DNA of 40,663 bases from Polyangiaceae bacterium (GTDB lineage Bacteria; Myxococcota_A; Polyangia; Polyangiales; Polyangiaceae). The position numbers and the translations under genes are program-made. The notes under the pieces are model-generated. The model saw nothing but the letters and a program-made list of their open reading frames with translations. It was not told the origin of the DNA and ran no database searches. Positions 1 to 8,752 of this stretch are shown here, one piece after another (positions within the stretch are counted from its first letter, which is position 1; every line of letters starts with the position of its first letter). Location: the NCBI GenBank assembly GCA_016929495.1, contig JAFGIS010000288.1, forward strand, positions 1 through 40,663. The letters run 5' to 3'.

Positions 1-7
1 ATGAAGA

Positions 8-108
8 GGTGCCGCGGGTCAGACGAGTGGGTTTGGGGCCGGAAGCGACGTCCTCACCCAGTTGGGGGCGTCGCTTCCGGCCCCTCAACTCAATCGAAAC
101 GCGGCACC
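8..108 (+). repeat. Dispersed ~100-bp hairpin repeat, copy 1
   Basis: The ends are inverted (GGTGCCGCG at 8-16, CGCGGCACC at 100-108) and enclose a perfect 16-bp inverted repeat (35-50 with 69-84, 18-nt loop). The first 15 bases of GTGCCGCGGGTCAGA and the last 18 (TCAATCGAAACGCGGCAC) recur at the two ends of the element at 38811-38908, while the internal hairpin differs. Conserved ends with a variable stem suggest a REP- or MITE-like family. No coding capacity is evident. Confidence 0.7.
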
Positions 109-262
109 AGAGTGAGCGAACGACGGCGGCCTTGCGTCCCAGAGCGACCGATGGCTCGGCATCCCGTTCGTCGCCAACCGGCTTGGTCCCGCCGCCGAGG
201 AGGCCATCCGGGCTGCGCGACGGTCCGGCGCCGTGATGGGGGTCAGCGCGCTCCCCGATGAG

Positions 263-298
263 ATGCGGCACCCCTGGTTCCTGGGCATCGTTTCGATT
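263..298 (-). repeat. Partial dispersed repeat, inverted copy
   Basis: The reverse complement of this stretch, an AATCGAAACGATGCCC block followed by AGGAACCAGGGGTGCCGC, is nearly identical to 38786-38817, the left flank and left end of the repeat near the right edge. It belongs to the same family as copy 1 but lies in the opposite orientation, without a recognisable second end. Confidence 0.6.
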
Positions 299-630
299 CA
301 AACGTTGCACTAGGCCCCCGATGTTCCGTCCCGAAGGGCCGGGGCCGTTCGGTGAACGCTGGCGGCCAGGACTCTCGTCCAGTGCCTCAGACGGGCCGTT
401 GGTTGACGCGAGTCCACCCCATTCCCGCGAGTTTTCTGGCTTCTGGGGCAAAGTCCGGGCGGCGCTGGGGTAAGACGAAGCGCGGGACCCTGGCGGATTG
501 TTTGAGCCGCGCGCCGGGGCGGCGGACACAGCCAAGACGGCGGGTATGTCTTGCCGGCTAGCCTGCTCGTTTGAAAAATCTCATTGAGACTATATGGGTC
601 TTTGGGCCGCTAGTGTGGTGAAGCTCTCAC

Positions 631-637
631 AAGGAGG
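631..637 (+). promoter_or_regulatory. Strong Shine-Dalgarno of the leader ORF
   Basis: AAGGAGG, a full anti-SD complement, lies 5 nt before the GTG at 643. It is the strongest ribosome-binding site seen in this region, and it serves the short upstream ORF rather than the lipoprotein gene directly. Confidence 0.6.
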
Positions 638-642
638 CCGAG

Positions 643-756
643 GTGACAACGAAACGAAACCCATGCCTTGGCGTTTCGTTCCAGGGGGTGCAAGTGTATC
701 GTGCGCCTCCCCCGTTGGCCATTGTGGCGACGCGCGAGACAGTTGAGCGATCATGA
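643..756 (+). CDS. 37-aa leader peptide, translationally coupled to the next gene
   Basis: This is a short open frame with a GTG start 5 nt after a perfect AAGGAGG. It encodes 37 residues beginning MTTKRNPCLG. Its TGA (754-756) overlaps the ATG of the following lipoprotein gene (753-755) as ATGA, the usual layout for translational coupling. The lipoprotein's own start has only a weak GAG in front of it, so ribosomes may arrive from this ORF. Near its start lies a 9-bp inverted repeat (648-656 with 672-680) that could fold over the first codons. The peptide has no recognisable domain or signal sequence, so its translation may matter more than its product. It could still be fortuitous, because the whole case rests on SD quality and the overlap. 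Confidence 0.5.
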   Translation: MTTKRNPCLGVSFQGVQVYRAPPPLAIVATRETVERS

Positions 757-1463
757 AGAAGAACCTGCAATCACATCGACGCATGCTGGTGACCGTGGCC
801 TTGCTCTGTACGGCAGGGCTTTGTACGGCAGGGTGCGGCGACTCCAAAGAGGAATCCAATCCCTGGGTGGGTCATACGTACGCATTGGACATCCCTGACG
901 GCAACTGGACCGAGCCGCCGGGTGTCGGTGGGGAGTTCGGCCCCTTCGTTCCGGATTTCGCGATCCAGGTCGAGGCGTCCTCCGGCGACCAGCTCGACGT
1001 GCTTTTGGGCGCGCTCGACGCGGACGGGAAGCAGGAGCAACGCAACCCAACCACCGCCGTGAAGGCGAAGTCCTCTTCGGGGTTCGAGCTCGGACCGGTG
1101 GATGTCCCCCTGTACGTCGTCAACGGGGACCTGGAGGCCATCGGCACCATCTACGGCCTGACCATGACCAACGTCATGCCGGACGGCGCCACGGTTTCGG
1201 AGACGGGGACCTTCTCCGGGGTCATGGACGCGCGCCAGTTCTATTGCTTGTTCACGGCCGTGATACCCCGGACCCCGGTCGGAGTCTGCACCGCCGTCGC
1301 GGAGTACACGAAGAACGAAGCGCATCCCGTGTCGTGCGGCCCGTGCCCGAACGACAACGAACCCTACTGCTTCACGCTGACGGCGACCGAGCTCGGGGCC
1401 ACGCAGGTCGGCACGAGCGTTCAGCCCGTAGACACGAGTAGCGTCCAGCCCTGTGCTGACTAG
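753..1463 (+). CDS. Predicted lipoprotein of unknown function
   Basis: This 236-aa protein has a basic N-terminus, a hydrophobic stretch at residues 11-23 and a lipobox ending at Cys28 (CTAGC). That indicates export by Sec and lipid anchoring, probably at the outer membrane since Asp follows Gly after the cysteine only at position 30. The mature part is acidic with several cysteines in the last third, including a CGPCPNDNEPYC cluster that may form disulfides. I recognise no family. It starts with ATG in an ATGA overlap with the leader ORF. The stop lies 20 nt before the next gene, the arylsulfotransferase-like lipoprotein, so the two are probably co-transcribed and may act together at the cell surface. 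Confidence 0.75.
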   Translation: MKKNLQSHRRMLVTVALLCTAGLCTAGCGDSKEESNPWVGHTYALDIPDGNWTEPPGVGGEFGPFVPDFAIQVEASSGDQLDVLLGALDADGKQEQRNPTTAVKAKSSSGFELGPVDVPLYVVNGDLEAIGTIYGLTMTNVMPDGATVSETGTFSGVMDARQFYCLFTAVIPRTPVGVCTAVAEYTKNEAHPVSCGPCPNDNEPYCFTLTATELGATQVGTSVQPVDTSSVQPCAD

Positions 1464-1483
1464 CGAGGTCGAGGATATACCTG

Positions 1484-3598
1484 ATGAAACGCCGAGTGAC
1501 CCACTGCCACCGTTCGATCCGATCCTTCGTGCTATCCGTGCTCGTCGCGGGCCTCGCTGCCTGCGGCAGCACCGAGTCCCCGCCCGGCACCGGCGGCGCA
1601 GGGGGTATGGGGGGCTCCGGAGCCGGGGGCGGTGGGGGAGGGGGGAGTGCAACATGCATCCCGGCGTGTGGCGTGGGTCAGACCTGCAGCGCTGGCACGT
1701 GCGTGTGCATTGCCGGTTGGAGTAGCTGCCCCGGCATTGCCAACGCGTGCTTCGATCTCACGAGCGACGGCACGCACTGTGGGTCATGCGACATCGCTTG
1801 CACGGGCGGGCAAGTGTGTTCCGGGAGCACGTGCGGAACGTCCTGCCCGGCCGGGACGACGCCTTGCGGTAGCACCTGCGCCAATCTGACCTCGGATCCG
1901 GCCCACTGCGGCCGGTGCGACAACGCTTGTACCGGCGGGCGCGTCTGCTCGAACAGCATGTGCGTGTGCTCCTCGGGCGAGTTCTGCGGCAGCGCGTGCA
2001 CCGACACGATGACCGACGCCTCGAACTGCGGGGGCTGCGGACGCGCGTGCACCGGCGGCCAGACTTGCCAGAGCGGCTCGTGCGTGGGCGGCGGCACGGG
2101 TGGAGCCGGCACGGGTGGCGGCGGGCCCGGTACGGGCGGCGGCGCTACGGGCGGCGGAGCCGGCACGGGCGGCGGCGTCACCGGGGGCGTCGGGACCGGC
2201 ACGGGCGGCCGTAGCGGCCGCGGCGGAACGACGAGCACGGGCGGCACCACCAGCACGCGTGGCGGCACCACCGGCACGGGTGGCGGCGGCGGCGTTGCCC
2301 CCACCGGCGGCACGACGGGTGCGGGCGGCGGCTCGACCGGCGCTTGCTCGGACGATTACTTCACCATCAACACGACGCAAAGCACGACCATATCGACCGT
2401 GTGGACCGTCGAGTGGTCCGCCAACGGCGCGGTCGACAGCGCCTACATCGACTTCGGACAGGACGCGAACGCGTACGAGTACAGAGCGAGCGTCGACAAG
2501 CCCGCCCAGAGCGGCAACAAGACGATGCTGCTCGGAATGAAGCCGGACAAGACCTACTCGTTCCAGATCGTGGCAACGGGCGGCGGCGCGACCCACACCA
2601 GCTGTGCCAAGCAGGTCACGGCCGGCGCCAAGAGATCGGGTCTACCCACGTTCCGGGTGACCACGCAGAACGCAGGCGCCGTGTACCAGGGCTTCACCAT
2701 CGGATGCTTCTTCGGCATGGGCGGCGGCATGGGGGGCGGCGGCAGCACCTGGGCGTTCATCCTCGACAAGGACGGAGAGTACGTGTGGTGGTACCAGCCC
2801 AGCGCCGGTGGCGACTGCGTCCGCACCAGGATGTCCTACGATGGGCACTACATGTGGATGGCCAACGGCAACGTGCCGGGTCCAAACAGCGGCACGCTGA
2901 TCCGCGTTGGTATGGACGGCGCGAATCCGAAGACCTACAGTGTGCCGAACCGCCACCACGACATCGCGATTCTCCCTGACGAGTCGGTGGCCTACATGGA
3001 ATACGCCAATGGCAACGCCAACGGATGCGATACCATCAAGGAGCTGCACCCGGAGACCAGCGCCATGACGACCGTTCTGGACGTGCAGAGCGTGGACACC
3101 TCCAAGACCGGCCAGTGCCACTCGAACGCCCTCAACTGGTGGCCCGACAAGGATCTCTACACGCTTTCGGTGATGTACTGGAACGCCATCATTGGGTTCG
3201 AGAGGTCGGGGAACGTCTCGTGGGTTTTTGGTGGTACCAAGAGCACGTATTCGGGTTCGAACATGAGCTGGAACCGGCAGCATAACCACCACCTGCTCGA
3301 CAATGGCATCGTGCTCTTCAACAACAGCGGTAGCAACGGCTCGAGCATCCTCGAGTTCACGATGAGCGGCAACTCGGCCACGCGCGTCAAGGACTACGCC
3401 AACGGCCACAGCACGCAGTCCATGGGTGACGTGAAGCGCCTGCCCAATGGCAACACTCTCATCACCTACTCGAACCAGGGCTTCATCCTCGAGGTCGATT
3501 CGTCCTGGCAGGATGTTCGCCAGATAGAGACTGACGGGATTGGGTACACCGTACGGCGTAAGACGCTGTATGGTCCGCCGCCCCCGTATGCGGAGTGA
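1484..3598 (+). CDS. Arylsulfotransferase-like (ASST) lipoprotein with Cys-rich repeats
   Basis: This 704-aa protein has a signal peptide with a canonical lipobox (GLAAC, Cys27). A Gly-rich spacer follows, then Cys-rich repeats with a recurring CxxCxxAC-type pattern (about 58-200) and a Gly/Thr-rich linker (about 200-285). A fibronectin-like segment (about 286-383) precedes a C-terminal beta-propeller resembling the arylsulfotransferase/aryl sulfotransferase-type ASST family (about 385-704). Propeller signatures include HHDIAILPDES, GQCHSNALNWWPD and HNHHLLDNG, with His residues where this family uses histidines for sulfuryl transfer. Family members move sulfate between phenolic compounds. 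Here the substrate is unknown, and binding rather than catalysis is possible. The SD GAGGTCGAGGA lies just before the ATG. The gene follows the 753 lipoprotein by 20 nt, probably in one operon. Confidence 0.8.
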   Translation: MKRRVTHCHRSIRSFVLSVLVAGLAACGSTESPPGTGGAGGMGGSGAGGGGGGGSATCIPACGVGQTCSAGTCVCIAGWSSCPGIANACFDLTSDGTHCGSCDIACTGGQVCSGSTCGTSCPAGTTPCGSTCANLTSDPAHCGRCDNACTGGRVCSNSMCVCSSGEFCGSACTDTMTDASNCGGCGRACTGGQTCQSGSCVGGGTGGAGTGGGGPGTGGGATGGGAGTGGGVTGGVGTGTGGRSGRGGTTSTGGTTSTRGGTTGTGGGGGVAPTGGTTGAGGGSTGACSDDYFTINTTQSTTISTVWTVEWSANGAVDSAYIDFGQDANAYEYRASVDKPAQSGNKTMLLGMKPDKTYSFQIVATGGGATHTSCAKQVTAGAKRSGLPTFRVTTQNAGAVYQGFTIGCFFGMGGGMGGGGSTWAFILDKDGEYVWWYQPSAGGDCVRTRMSYDGHYMWMANGNVPGPNSGTLIRVGMDGANPKTYSVPNRHHDIAILPDESVAYMEYANGNANGCDTIKELHPETSAMTTVLDVQSVDTSKTGQCHSNALNWWPDKDLYTLSVMYWNAIIGFERSGNVSWVFGGTKSTYSGSNMSWNRQHNHHLLDNGIVLFNNSGSNGSSILEFTMSGNSATRVKDYANGHSTQSMGDVKRLPNGNTLITYSNQGFILEVDSSWQDVRQIETDGIGYTVRRKTLYGPPPPYAE

Positions 3599-3831
3599 GC
3601 CTTCGTCCCGCTACTGACGCCGACCTTCGTCGGAACTGAACGGCACCCCTTGCGAGGGCGCAGCCTGCACGCGCACGAGGGCGTGATGCGTGTCACATCG
3701 CTTGAGCCCGCTCGAGCCACCGCTCGCTTTCGGACGTGTGAATGTGCACGCCTGGACAAGGATACGACGCCACGCTAACCTTCTTGAAACACGCGATTTG
3801 CTGGACTTTGGAACGGGAAGCAGTTGGTGCG

Positions 3832-4947
3832 ATGACCTCGACATACAGACACATGGTGAATGCCGGGCTGCTCACGGCGATGGCGCTGTTCGGCTTCGGC
3901 TGTAGCGACAGCAATCCGGACGACTCCTCCGACGCCGGAACAGGAACCGGGGGCAGCGGTGGCGGTGGCGGTTCGGGAGGGGGCAGCAGCGGCTCCGGCG
4001 GCTCGACCACCACTCCTGGCACGTGTGTGAGCGACGGGAAGCTCGTGATCACCGACGACACGAACTACACGTTCAGCAGCACGCTGCACATAAAGTCTGT
4101 GACGGTCAAGGACCACGCCGATCTCACTTTCGATTGGAGCGCCGTGACCAAGGACTTCTTCGAGAGGACCATCGATCCGGTCACGGACATCGATCTGGTC
4201 GTGGTGTCCCTGTGGGGCATGACCGAGCAGGAGCTCGCGGACAACCTCAACAAGGACAACCTCCCGCTCGGGAGAAACAAGGGGGCGCTCACTGGATGGC
4301 CGAACGACGACTTCACCTCCATCACGCTGCTCAAGCTGGACTCCCTCCATAACGAGGTGCCGGAAGAGGAGGTGTGGTTGCGCTTCGATACGACCCAAGA
4401 GGGCTACCAGTTTCCCCAGGACACGCACACCTTCATGATGACCGTGGCCAGCGGAACGACTCCAGGAGAAGACAGCAGGATGCTGGGCTTCTTCCACATC
4501 GATCCTGCGGCCACGGAGACCACCGTCGCGTTGAGCAATGACTCGACGACCATGGACTGGGAAGCGCACCTCGCGAATGCCAAGCCGTTCCTGGTGCCGG
4601 CGGGCCAACCCGGTCTGAGCATCGAGTGGGGGAACATGACCACCAACGCGATCGGCAACCCCTATGACAAGTCGCAGATTACCGAGGCCGTGGTGGCGCA
4701 CTACGCCAGCCTCACGCTCACGGATCTAGAGGAGCAGTTCCTGTATCTGGAGGAGAGGGCCGATGGCTGGTGGTCTGGGGAAGTCGTCTCAGGATCGACC
4801 ATGGATCTGAGCACTCTGACGGACAAGAACGGCGCCACGTTCCCCGGGATCGATTCCAGCGGCGTCTGGCTGGTGGCCCTGTTCTGCACTGCCAACTGCA
4901 ACAACCCGGCGCCGTGGTCCATCACGGTGCTCAAGCCCTGCGAGTGA
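3832..4947 (+). CDS. Predicted lipoprotein, unknown function
   Basis: The open frame extends upstream to 3742, but the ATG at 3832 places a typical signal peptide at the N-terminus (MTSTYRHMVN, hydrophobic core to residue 23, Cys24), giving 371 aa. The lipobox GFGC is a little unusual at position -3. A Gly/Ser-rich spacer (about residues 35-60) follows, then a mixed alpha/beta region of about 300 residues with no domain I recognise. Two CxxxC-type cysteines sit near the C-terminus (FCTANC). The 233-nt gap upstream suggests its own promoter. It resembles its neighbours in composition: lipobox, glycine linker, secreted domain. Confidence 0.7.
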   Translation: MTSTYRHMVNAGLLTAMALFGFGCSDSNPDDSSDAGTGTGGSGGGGGSGGGSSGSGGSTTTPGTCVSDGKLVITDDTNYTFSSTLHIKSVTVKDHADLTFDWSAVTKDFFERTIDPVTDIDLVVVSLWGMTEQELADNLNKDNLPLGRNKGALTGWPNDDFTSITLLKLDSLHNEVPEEEVWLRFDTTQEGYQFPQDTHTFMMTVASGTTPGEDSRMLGFFHIDPAATETTVALSNDSTTMDWEAHLANAKPFLVPAGQPGLSIEWGNMTTNAIGNPYDKSQITEAVVAHYASLTLTDLEEQFLYLEERADGWWSGEVVSGSTMDLSTLTDKNGATFPGIDSSGVWLVALFCTANCNNPAPWSITVLKPCE

Positions 4948-5178
4948 GCTCGTTCGGCTGAAGCACCGGTCGGCTCACCAGGTTTCTGCGCTCGCCGGCG
5001 TGGCCCTCGCTCGTGAGGGGCTGCCGGGCCAGCGCAGCAGGTTTCCTTGTTCGCTCGAGCGCCGAGCCAGAGCACGCTTGACATGTGCAGTGTTACGCGC
5101 ACGCGTAGCGCCGCAGGACCAACCCAATTGTGCTACCGTCCGCGTGACCGAACAGCCACGCTCTCGCTGGAGTATCTC

Positions 5179-6873
5179 ATGCGACCCTGCAAGACAGCCC
5201 GCGAACGAACCCGAGGAGTCTCTCGCCGCCCGATGATGACATGCGGGTCGGTCGTCTTGATCGGACTCGGTCTCTCGGTCACTACCGCGGCTCGCGCCCA
5301 GCCAGCCACCACGGAGCCCGAGGCCGACCCTGACAGCAGCTCTGCCACCGAGGCGCAGGCGCCCGCAAGCGAGGGCGCGCCCGCAGAGGCAGCGAGCGAT
5401 CCGGCGGCAGCGAGCGGTCCGGCGGGAGCGAGCGGTCCGGAGGCAGCGACCGCTGTCGCGACCGAGGAGGCTGCCTCGGAACCGGTACCCGCCGAGGCGC
5501 CTCCCGCCCAAGACGACACGGTCGTCACCACGGGCGGCGGGCTGTTCGAAGAGGGTGTTGCGGACACGGGGTCGTCCTCGTCCGGGGACGTGGGGCCTCT
5601 GCGTTTCGACCTCAATGGGTTCGTACGCGGCGATGCGTACGTCGGCAAGGCCATCGGCAGCGCCCGCGGCGAGATCAAGGCGGGCTATGGAGAGCTTGCG
5701 CTGCAGCTCAGGGCCAAGGCAGGCTCGCACGGCGACGCGTACGCTGATGCCCGTCTGCGGTACGGGCAGCAAGGTGACACGCGCGACCTGTTCCTGGATC
5801 TTCGCGAAGCGTATGCGGACCTCTACTGGGGCGCGCTGGACCTTCGGCTGGGACACCAGATCATCGTGTGGGGCCGCGCCGACGGGCTCAACCCGACGAG
5901 CAATTTGACGCCAGTCGACTGGCGCGTCCACTCGCCGAACGAAGACGACCGGCGGCTGGCCAACTTTGGTGCACGCGCCTTCTTGAACTTCAGTCCTGTT
6001 CGTCTCGAGGGGGTATGGATGCCGCTGTACCGCCCTGTCGAGCTGCCGCCGCTCGAGTATCCTTCCTTCATTACCCTCGCCAACCCGAGATACCCGGCTC
6101 CCGAGCTGCAGAACGGCGAGTTCGCCGGCAAGGTCGATCTGCAGCTGTCGTCGTTCGAGATGTCCGCCTCGTTCACGCGTGGCTATGCTCCCATGCCTGG
6201 GCTGGTCCGTAGCGGCTACGGCCCCACGAACCGCCCCACGGAGGTCTTCATTTCGCGCAGGGCCTACAAGCACCACGTGGTGGGGTTCGACTTCTCGACG
6301 TCGGTGGCCGAGCCGCTCATGCTACGGGGCGAAGCCGCGTATCGTCATCCGGCCCAGCGTGGAGGGCGTCGCTACATACCGCGCCCGGATCTTCAGTACG
6401 TGCTCGGTGCGGACCGCGGTTTCGGCCCCGTGCACGTCATCCTGCAATACATGGGGCGCTACGTGTTCGACTGGAAGCGCGAACCGGGGATGCCCGATAC
6501 CGGCATGATCAACACCCTGTATGACGCGGACGTGTTCACCGCGTACCTCCAGGAGCAGGTCACCCCGATACTCGAGGATGAGCTGGCTCAGCGTAACCAG
6601 ATCCTCTTCTCACAGACCGAGGGGGTCCAGCACCTGGTGTCCGGGCGAATCGAGTGGCTCACGCTGCACGAGACGCTCTCCCTGCAAGCGACCGGCCTGT
6701 ACAACTTCACCACCAAGGAATGGCTCGCATATCCCAAGCTCGCGTACCATATCAACGATCAGGTAAGCACGACGGTCGGCGGTGAGATCTACGCCGGTCC
6801 CGACGATACGCTGTTCGGACAAATCGATGAATCACTGACGGCCGGGTACGCGGAGCTCAAGTGTAGCTTCTGA
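5179..6873 (+). CDS. Outer-membrane beta-barrel protein (DUF1302/porin-like)
   Basis: The ATG at 5179 was chosen because GGAG lies 6 nt before it and because it gives a signal peptide with an ARA/Q cleavage site after residue 40; the open frame itself continues upstream to 5047. The product is 564 aa. An Ala/Pro/Ser/Glu-rich segment (about 41-120) with repeated ASGP-type units precedes a barrel-like region. That region has alternating hydrophobic strands and motifs such as LRLGHQIIVWGRADGLNP, reminiscent of DUF1302-type outer-membrane proteins, where an RLGRQ-WG motif is common. The chain ends in phenylalanine (ELKCSF), as expected for Bam-dependent barrels. A substrate channel or adhesin role is possible; the family assignment is tentative. 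It converges on the 6964-8748 gene. Confidence 0.7.
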   Translation: MRPCKTARERTRGVSRRPMMTCGSVVLIGLGLSVTTAARAQPATTEPEADPDSSSATEAQAPASEGAPAEAASDPAAASGPAGASGPEAATAVATEEAASEPVPAEAPPAQDDTVVTTGGGLFEEGVADTGSSSSGDVGPLRFDLNGFVRGDAYVGKAIGSARGEIKAGYGELALQLRAKAGSHGDAYADARLRYGQQGDTRDLFLDLREAYADLYWGALDLRLGHQIIVWGRADGLNPTSNLTPVDWRVHSPNEDDRRLANFGARAFLNFSPVRLEGVWMPLYRPVELPPLEYPSFITLANPRYPAPELQNGEFAGKVDLQLSSFEMSASFTRGYAPMPGLVRSGYGPTNRPTEVFISRRAYKHHVVGFDFSTSVAEPLMLRGEAAYRHPAQRGGRRYIPRPDLQYVLGADRGFGPVHVILQYMGRYVFDWKREPGMPDTGMINTLYDADVFTAYLQEQVTPILEDELAQRNQILFSQTEGVQHLVSGRIEWLTLHETLSLQATGLYNFTTKEWLAYPKLAYHINDQVSTTVGGEIYAGPDDTLFGQIDESLTAGYAELKCSF

Positions 6874-6963
6874 GGGCGCGGCGGGGGCGGACGGCTTCGG
6901 CGGGTGCCGGTTCGCGCGTCACCAGCTCACCGTGAACGCGACAGGCGTCGGGCCCCACGACCG

Positions 6964-8748
6964 CTACTCGATCGTATAGCTATCGAGCGGCTCGCCCCCC
7001 TGCGCGATGAACTCTACCGTCACCGACGTCGGGCTCACATCGACCTGGGCGTGGCCGGAGTCGGACCAGTATTGGGTGTATCCGGTCTCGTACTCGGTGA
7101 ACTTCCAGGGGGCGCCGGCGCTGCCCGGAAGGGTGTAGTGAATGCCGTCGACCACCATGTCGGTGAACACGTGGTCGTGGCCGTAAAAGAAGATCTGGAC
7201 GCCGTACTTGACCATCAGTCCGTGGACGGCCGCCTGCTCGCCGACATAGGCTGCCTGCCCGCCGCCGCGGCCGTAGGCCGAGTTGGAGTAGTCTCCGGCG
7301 GCGCCGCCTACCGTGTGATGAATGAACAGAAAGCGCCACTTGGACGCGGCTGCTGCGAGCGTGTCCTCGAGCCAGGCTAGCTGCGGCTCGCCGAGCGTCC
7401 AGTCGTCCACCAGGCCCGGGGAAGAGCTGAGCAGGTGCGCGGTGGGCGTATAGCTCATCACGTTGAGCACTACGAACAGAGCATCGCCCCACGTGAACGC
7501 GTAGTAGTCCTGTGCGGGGCTGCCACCCTCGGGGTAGGTCGCGGGTGCGGGATTGGGTAGGTAGAGCAAACGCTCACTTCGGGATCGCTCTATCTCCTCG
7601 GCGGTGTAGTCGCCGTTCTCGCCTTCCCAGTTGCCGATCACGGCAAAATGCGCGGCATTGCCCAGGGCATCTCCGAGCAGCCTCCGGTAGTTCAGGTACC
7701 CGAGCCGCGTCGGGGCTCCGTCCGGTGGCGGGTCGTTGAAGCCGAACGCATGGAAATCCAGCATGTCCCCGAGATGGATCATGAAGTCGGGGTGGCTGGG
7801 CCCGATATCCTGGGCGACCTCGGCCAGAACCGGCTCCATCGAGCCGGTCGGCGTCGGGTTCTCCAGGAAATCCTCCCTCGGTTGGATGTGACTGTCGGTC
7901 AGCAGGGCGACGCTGAAACGTTCGCCTGGCTTGCGCTGTGTCCTCGCCCAACCCGAGTACAGCGGCTCGAACTCGCGATCCCGCACGGCAAGGACCTGGT
8001 ACTCGTAGCGCGTGCCTGCATCGAGCCCCTCGACGATCCACTGCGCGATGTCCTCGGCAGGCAGCGCTGGTGCGCCGAGTATCCTCCATTCGGTGCTACC
8101 ATCGCGTCGCACGCACAGCTTGAGCACCCATGCGCCGCGAGACGTCGTGACCACGTTCAGGCCGAAACCGTGGGCGGTCGGAGTGAAGATCAGGGGTGCC
8201 CCGACCAACTTCGGGATGTCCCGCTGGGAGCTCGCATCCGCCTCGGGCGCGCCGTCGACGGGGTTTACCTCGCCATCCGCGGCGGCGTCCTGCGACGCAA
8301 CGACGTCCGCCTCGGGTGCGGCATCGGCGGGGTTGGCCAGAGCGTCATCGGCGGCGTCCTGAGGTGCCCCGTCGCCCGCGTCGGGCGTGGCATCGGCGGC
8401 GGCGTCCTGAGCTGCGCCGTCGCCTGCGTCGGGCGTGGCATCGGCGGCGGCGTCCTGAGGCGCCCCGTCGCCCGCGTCGGGTGCGGCGTCGATGGAGTTG
8501 GTCTCCCCATCGGCAGCGGCGTCCCGAGGCACGACCACACCCGCGTCGGCAGGGCAGTAGTCGGGACTGGCATGGGCGGAGGGCACCGCTCCCCTTCGCC
8601 CCGAGCGTTGCGCGCGGACGGGGTCGGGCGAATGCACGGTGTTGCACGCAACCAGGACCGCCAGGCAGGCGGCGCCGCCACGCAGGGATGCCGCCCGCCG
8701 AACGCATGCCGCACTCGGGAGCGTGGTTGGGGGATGCTGGCGGCTCAT
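6964..8748 (-). CDS. Metallophosphoesterase lipoprotein (purple-acid-phosphatase-like)
   Basis: The start at 8748 gives 594 aa with a canonical lipobox (LVAC, Cys35); the open frame reaches 8847. After the signal comes an Asp/Ala-rich low-complexity linker (about 85-170). A fibronectin-like domain follows, as in purple acid phosphatases, then a calcineurin-like metallophosphoesterase domain. Metal-binding motifs appear in order: LLTDSHI (DxH), HLGDMLDF (GDxxD), GNWEGE, FIHHTVGG and YGHDHVF. The GNWE motif is odd, because the usual form is GNH(D/E), so one catalytic histidine appears replaced by Trp. The product probably hydrolyses phosphoesters outside the inner membrane, if active. The gene starts 4 nt after the stop of the 8753-9412 lipoprotein gene and forms an operon with it. 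Confidence 0.8.
   Translation of the reverse strand: MSRQHPPTTLPSAACVRRAASLRGGAACLAVLVACNTVHSPDPVRAQRSGRRGAVPSAHASPDYCPADAGVVVPRDAAADGETNSIDAAPDAGDGAPQDAAADATPDAGDGAAQDAAADATPDAGDGAPQDAADDALANPADAAPEADVVASQDAAADGEVNPVDGAPEADASSQRDIPKLVGAPLIFTPTAHGFGLNVVTTSRGAWVLKLCVRRDGSTEWRILGAPALPAEDIAQWIVEGLDAGTRYEYQVLAVRDREFEPLYSGWARTQRKPGERFSVALLTDSHIQPREDFLENPTPTGSMEPVLAEVAQDIGPSHPDFMIHLGDMLDFHAFGFNDPPPDGAPTRLGYLNYRRLLGDALGNAAHFAVIGNWEGENGDYTAEEIERSRSERLLYLPNPAPATYPEGGSPAQDYYAFTWGDALFVVLNVMSYTPTAHLLSSSPGLVDDWTLGEPQLAWLEDTLAAAASKWRFLFIHHTVGGAAGDYSNSAYGRGGGQAAYVGEQAAVHGLMVKYGVQIFFYGHDHVFTDMVVDGIHYTLPGSAGAPWKFTEYETGYTQYWSDSGHAQVDVSPTSVTVEFIAQGGEPLDSYTIE
8354..8497 (-). repeat. 48-bp in-frame tandem repeat
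   Basis: The block beginning GCGTCCTGAG recurs at 8354, 8402 and 8450, exactly 48 bp apart. It encodes near-identical 16-residue units (AAADATPDAGDGAPQD type) in the linker of the metallophosphoesterase. The period is a multiple of three, so copy-number change would keep the frame and only alter linker length. Confidence 0.85.
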
Positions 8749-8752
8749 GGCG

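Larger units (their letters stand above)
109..642. other. Intergenic region without a supported gene
   Basis: Several short open frames cross here on both strands, but none has a ribosome-binding site or a protein-like composition. Apart from the partial repeat at 263-298 I see nothing coding. The last part must hold the promoter of the operon beginning at 643. An A/T-richer stretch at about 570-600 is the likeliest promoter site, but I cannot assign -35/-10 boxes with confidence. Confidence 0.4.

Noticed and set aside
2100-2340. Tandem-looking GGCACGGGCGGC DNA repeats
   Set aside because: They encode the Gly/Thr linker of the ASST-like protein in frame and have no regular period, so they are a low-complexity linker rather than a separate element.
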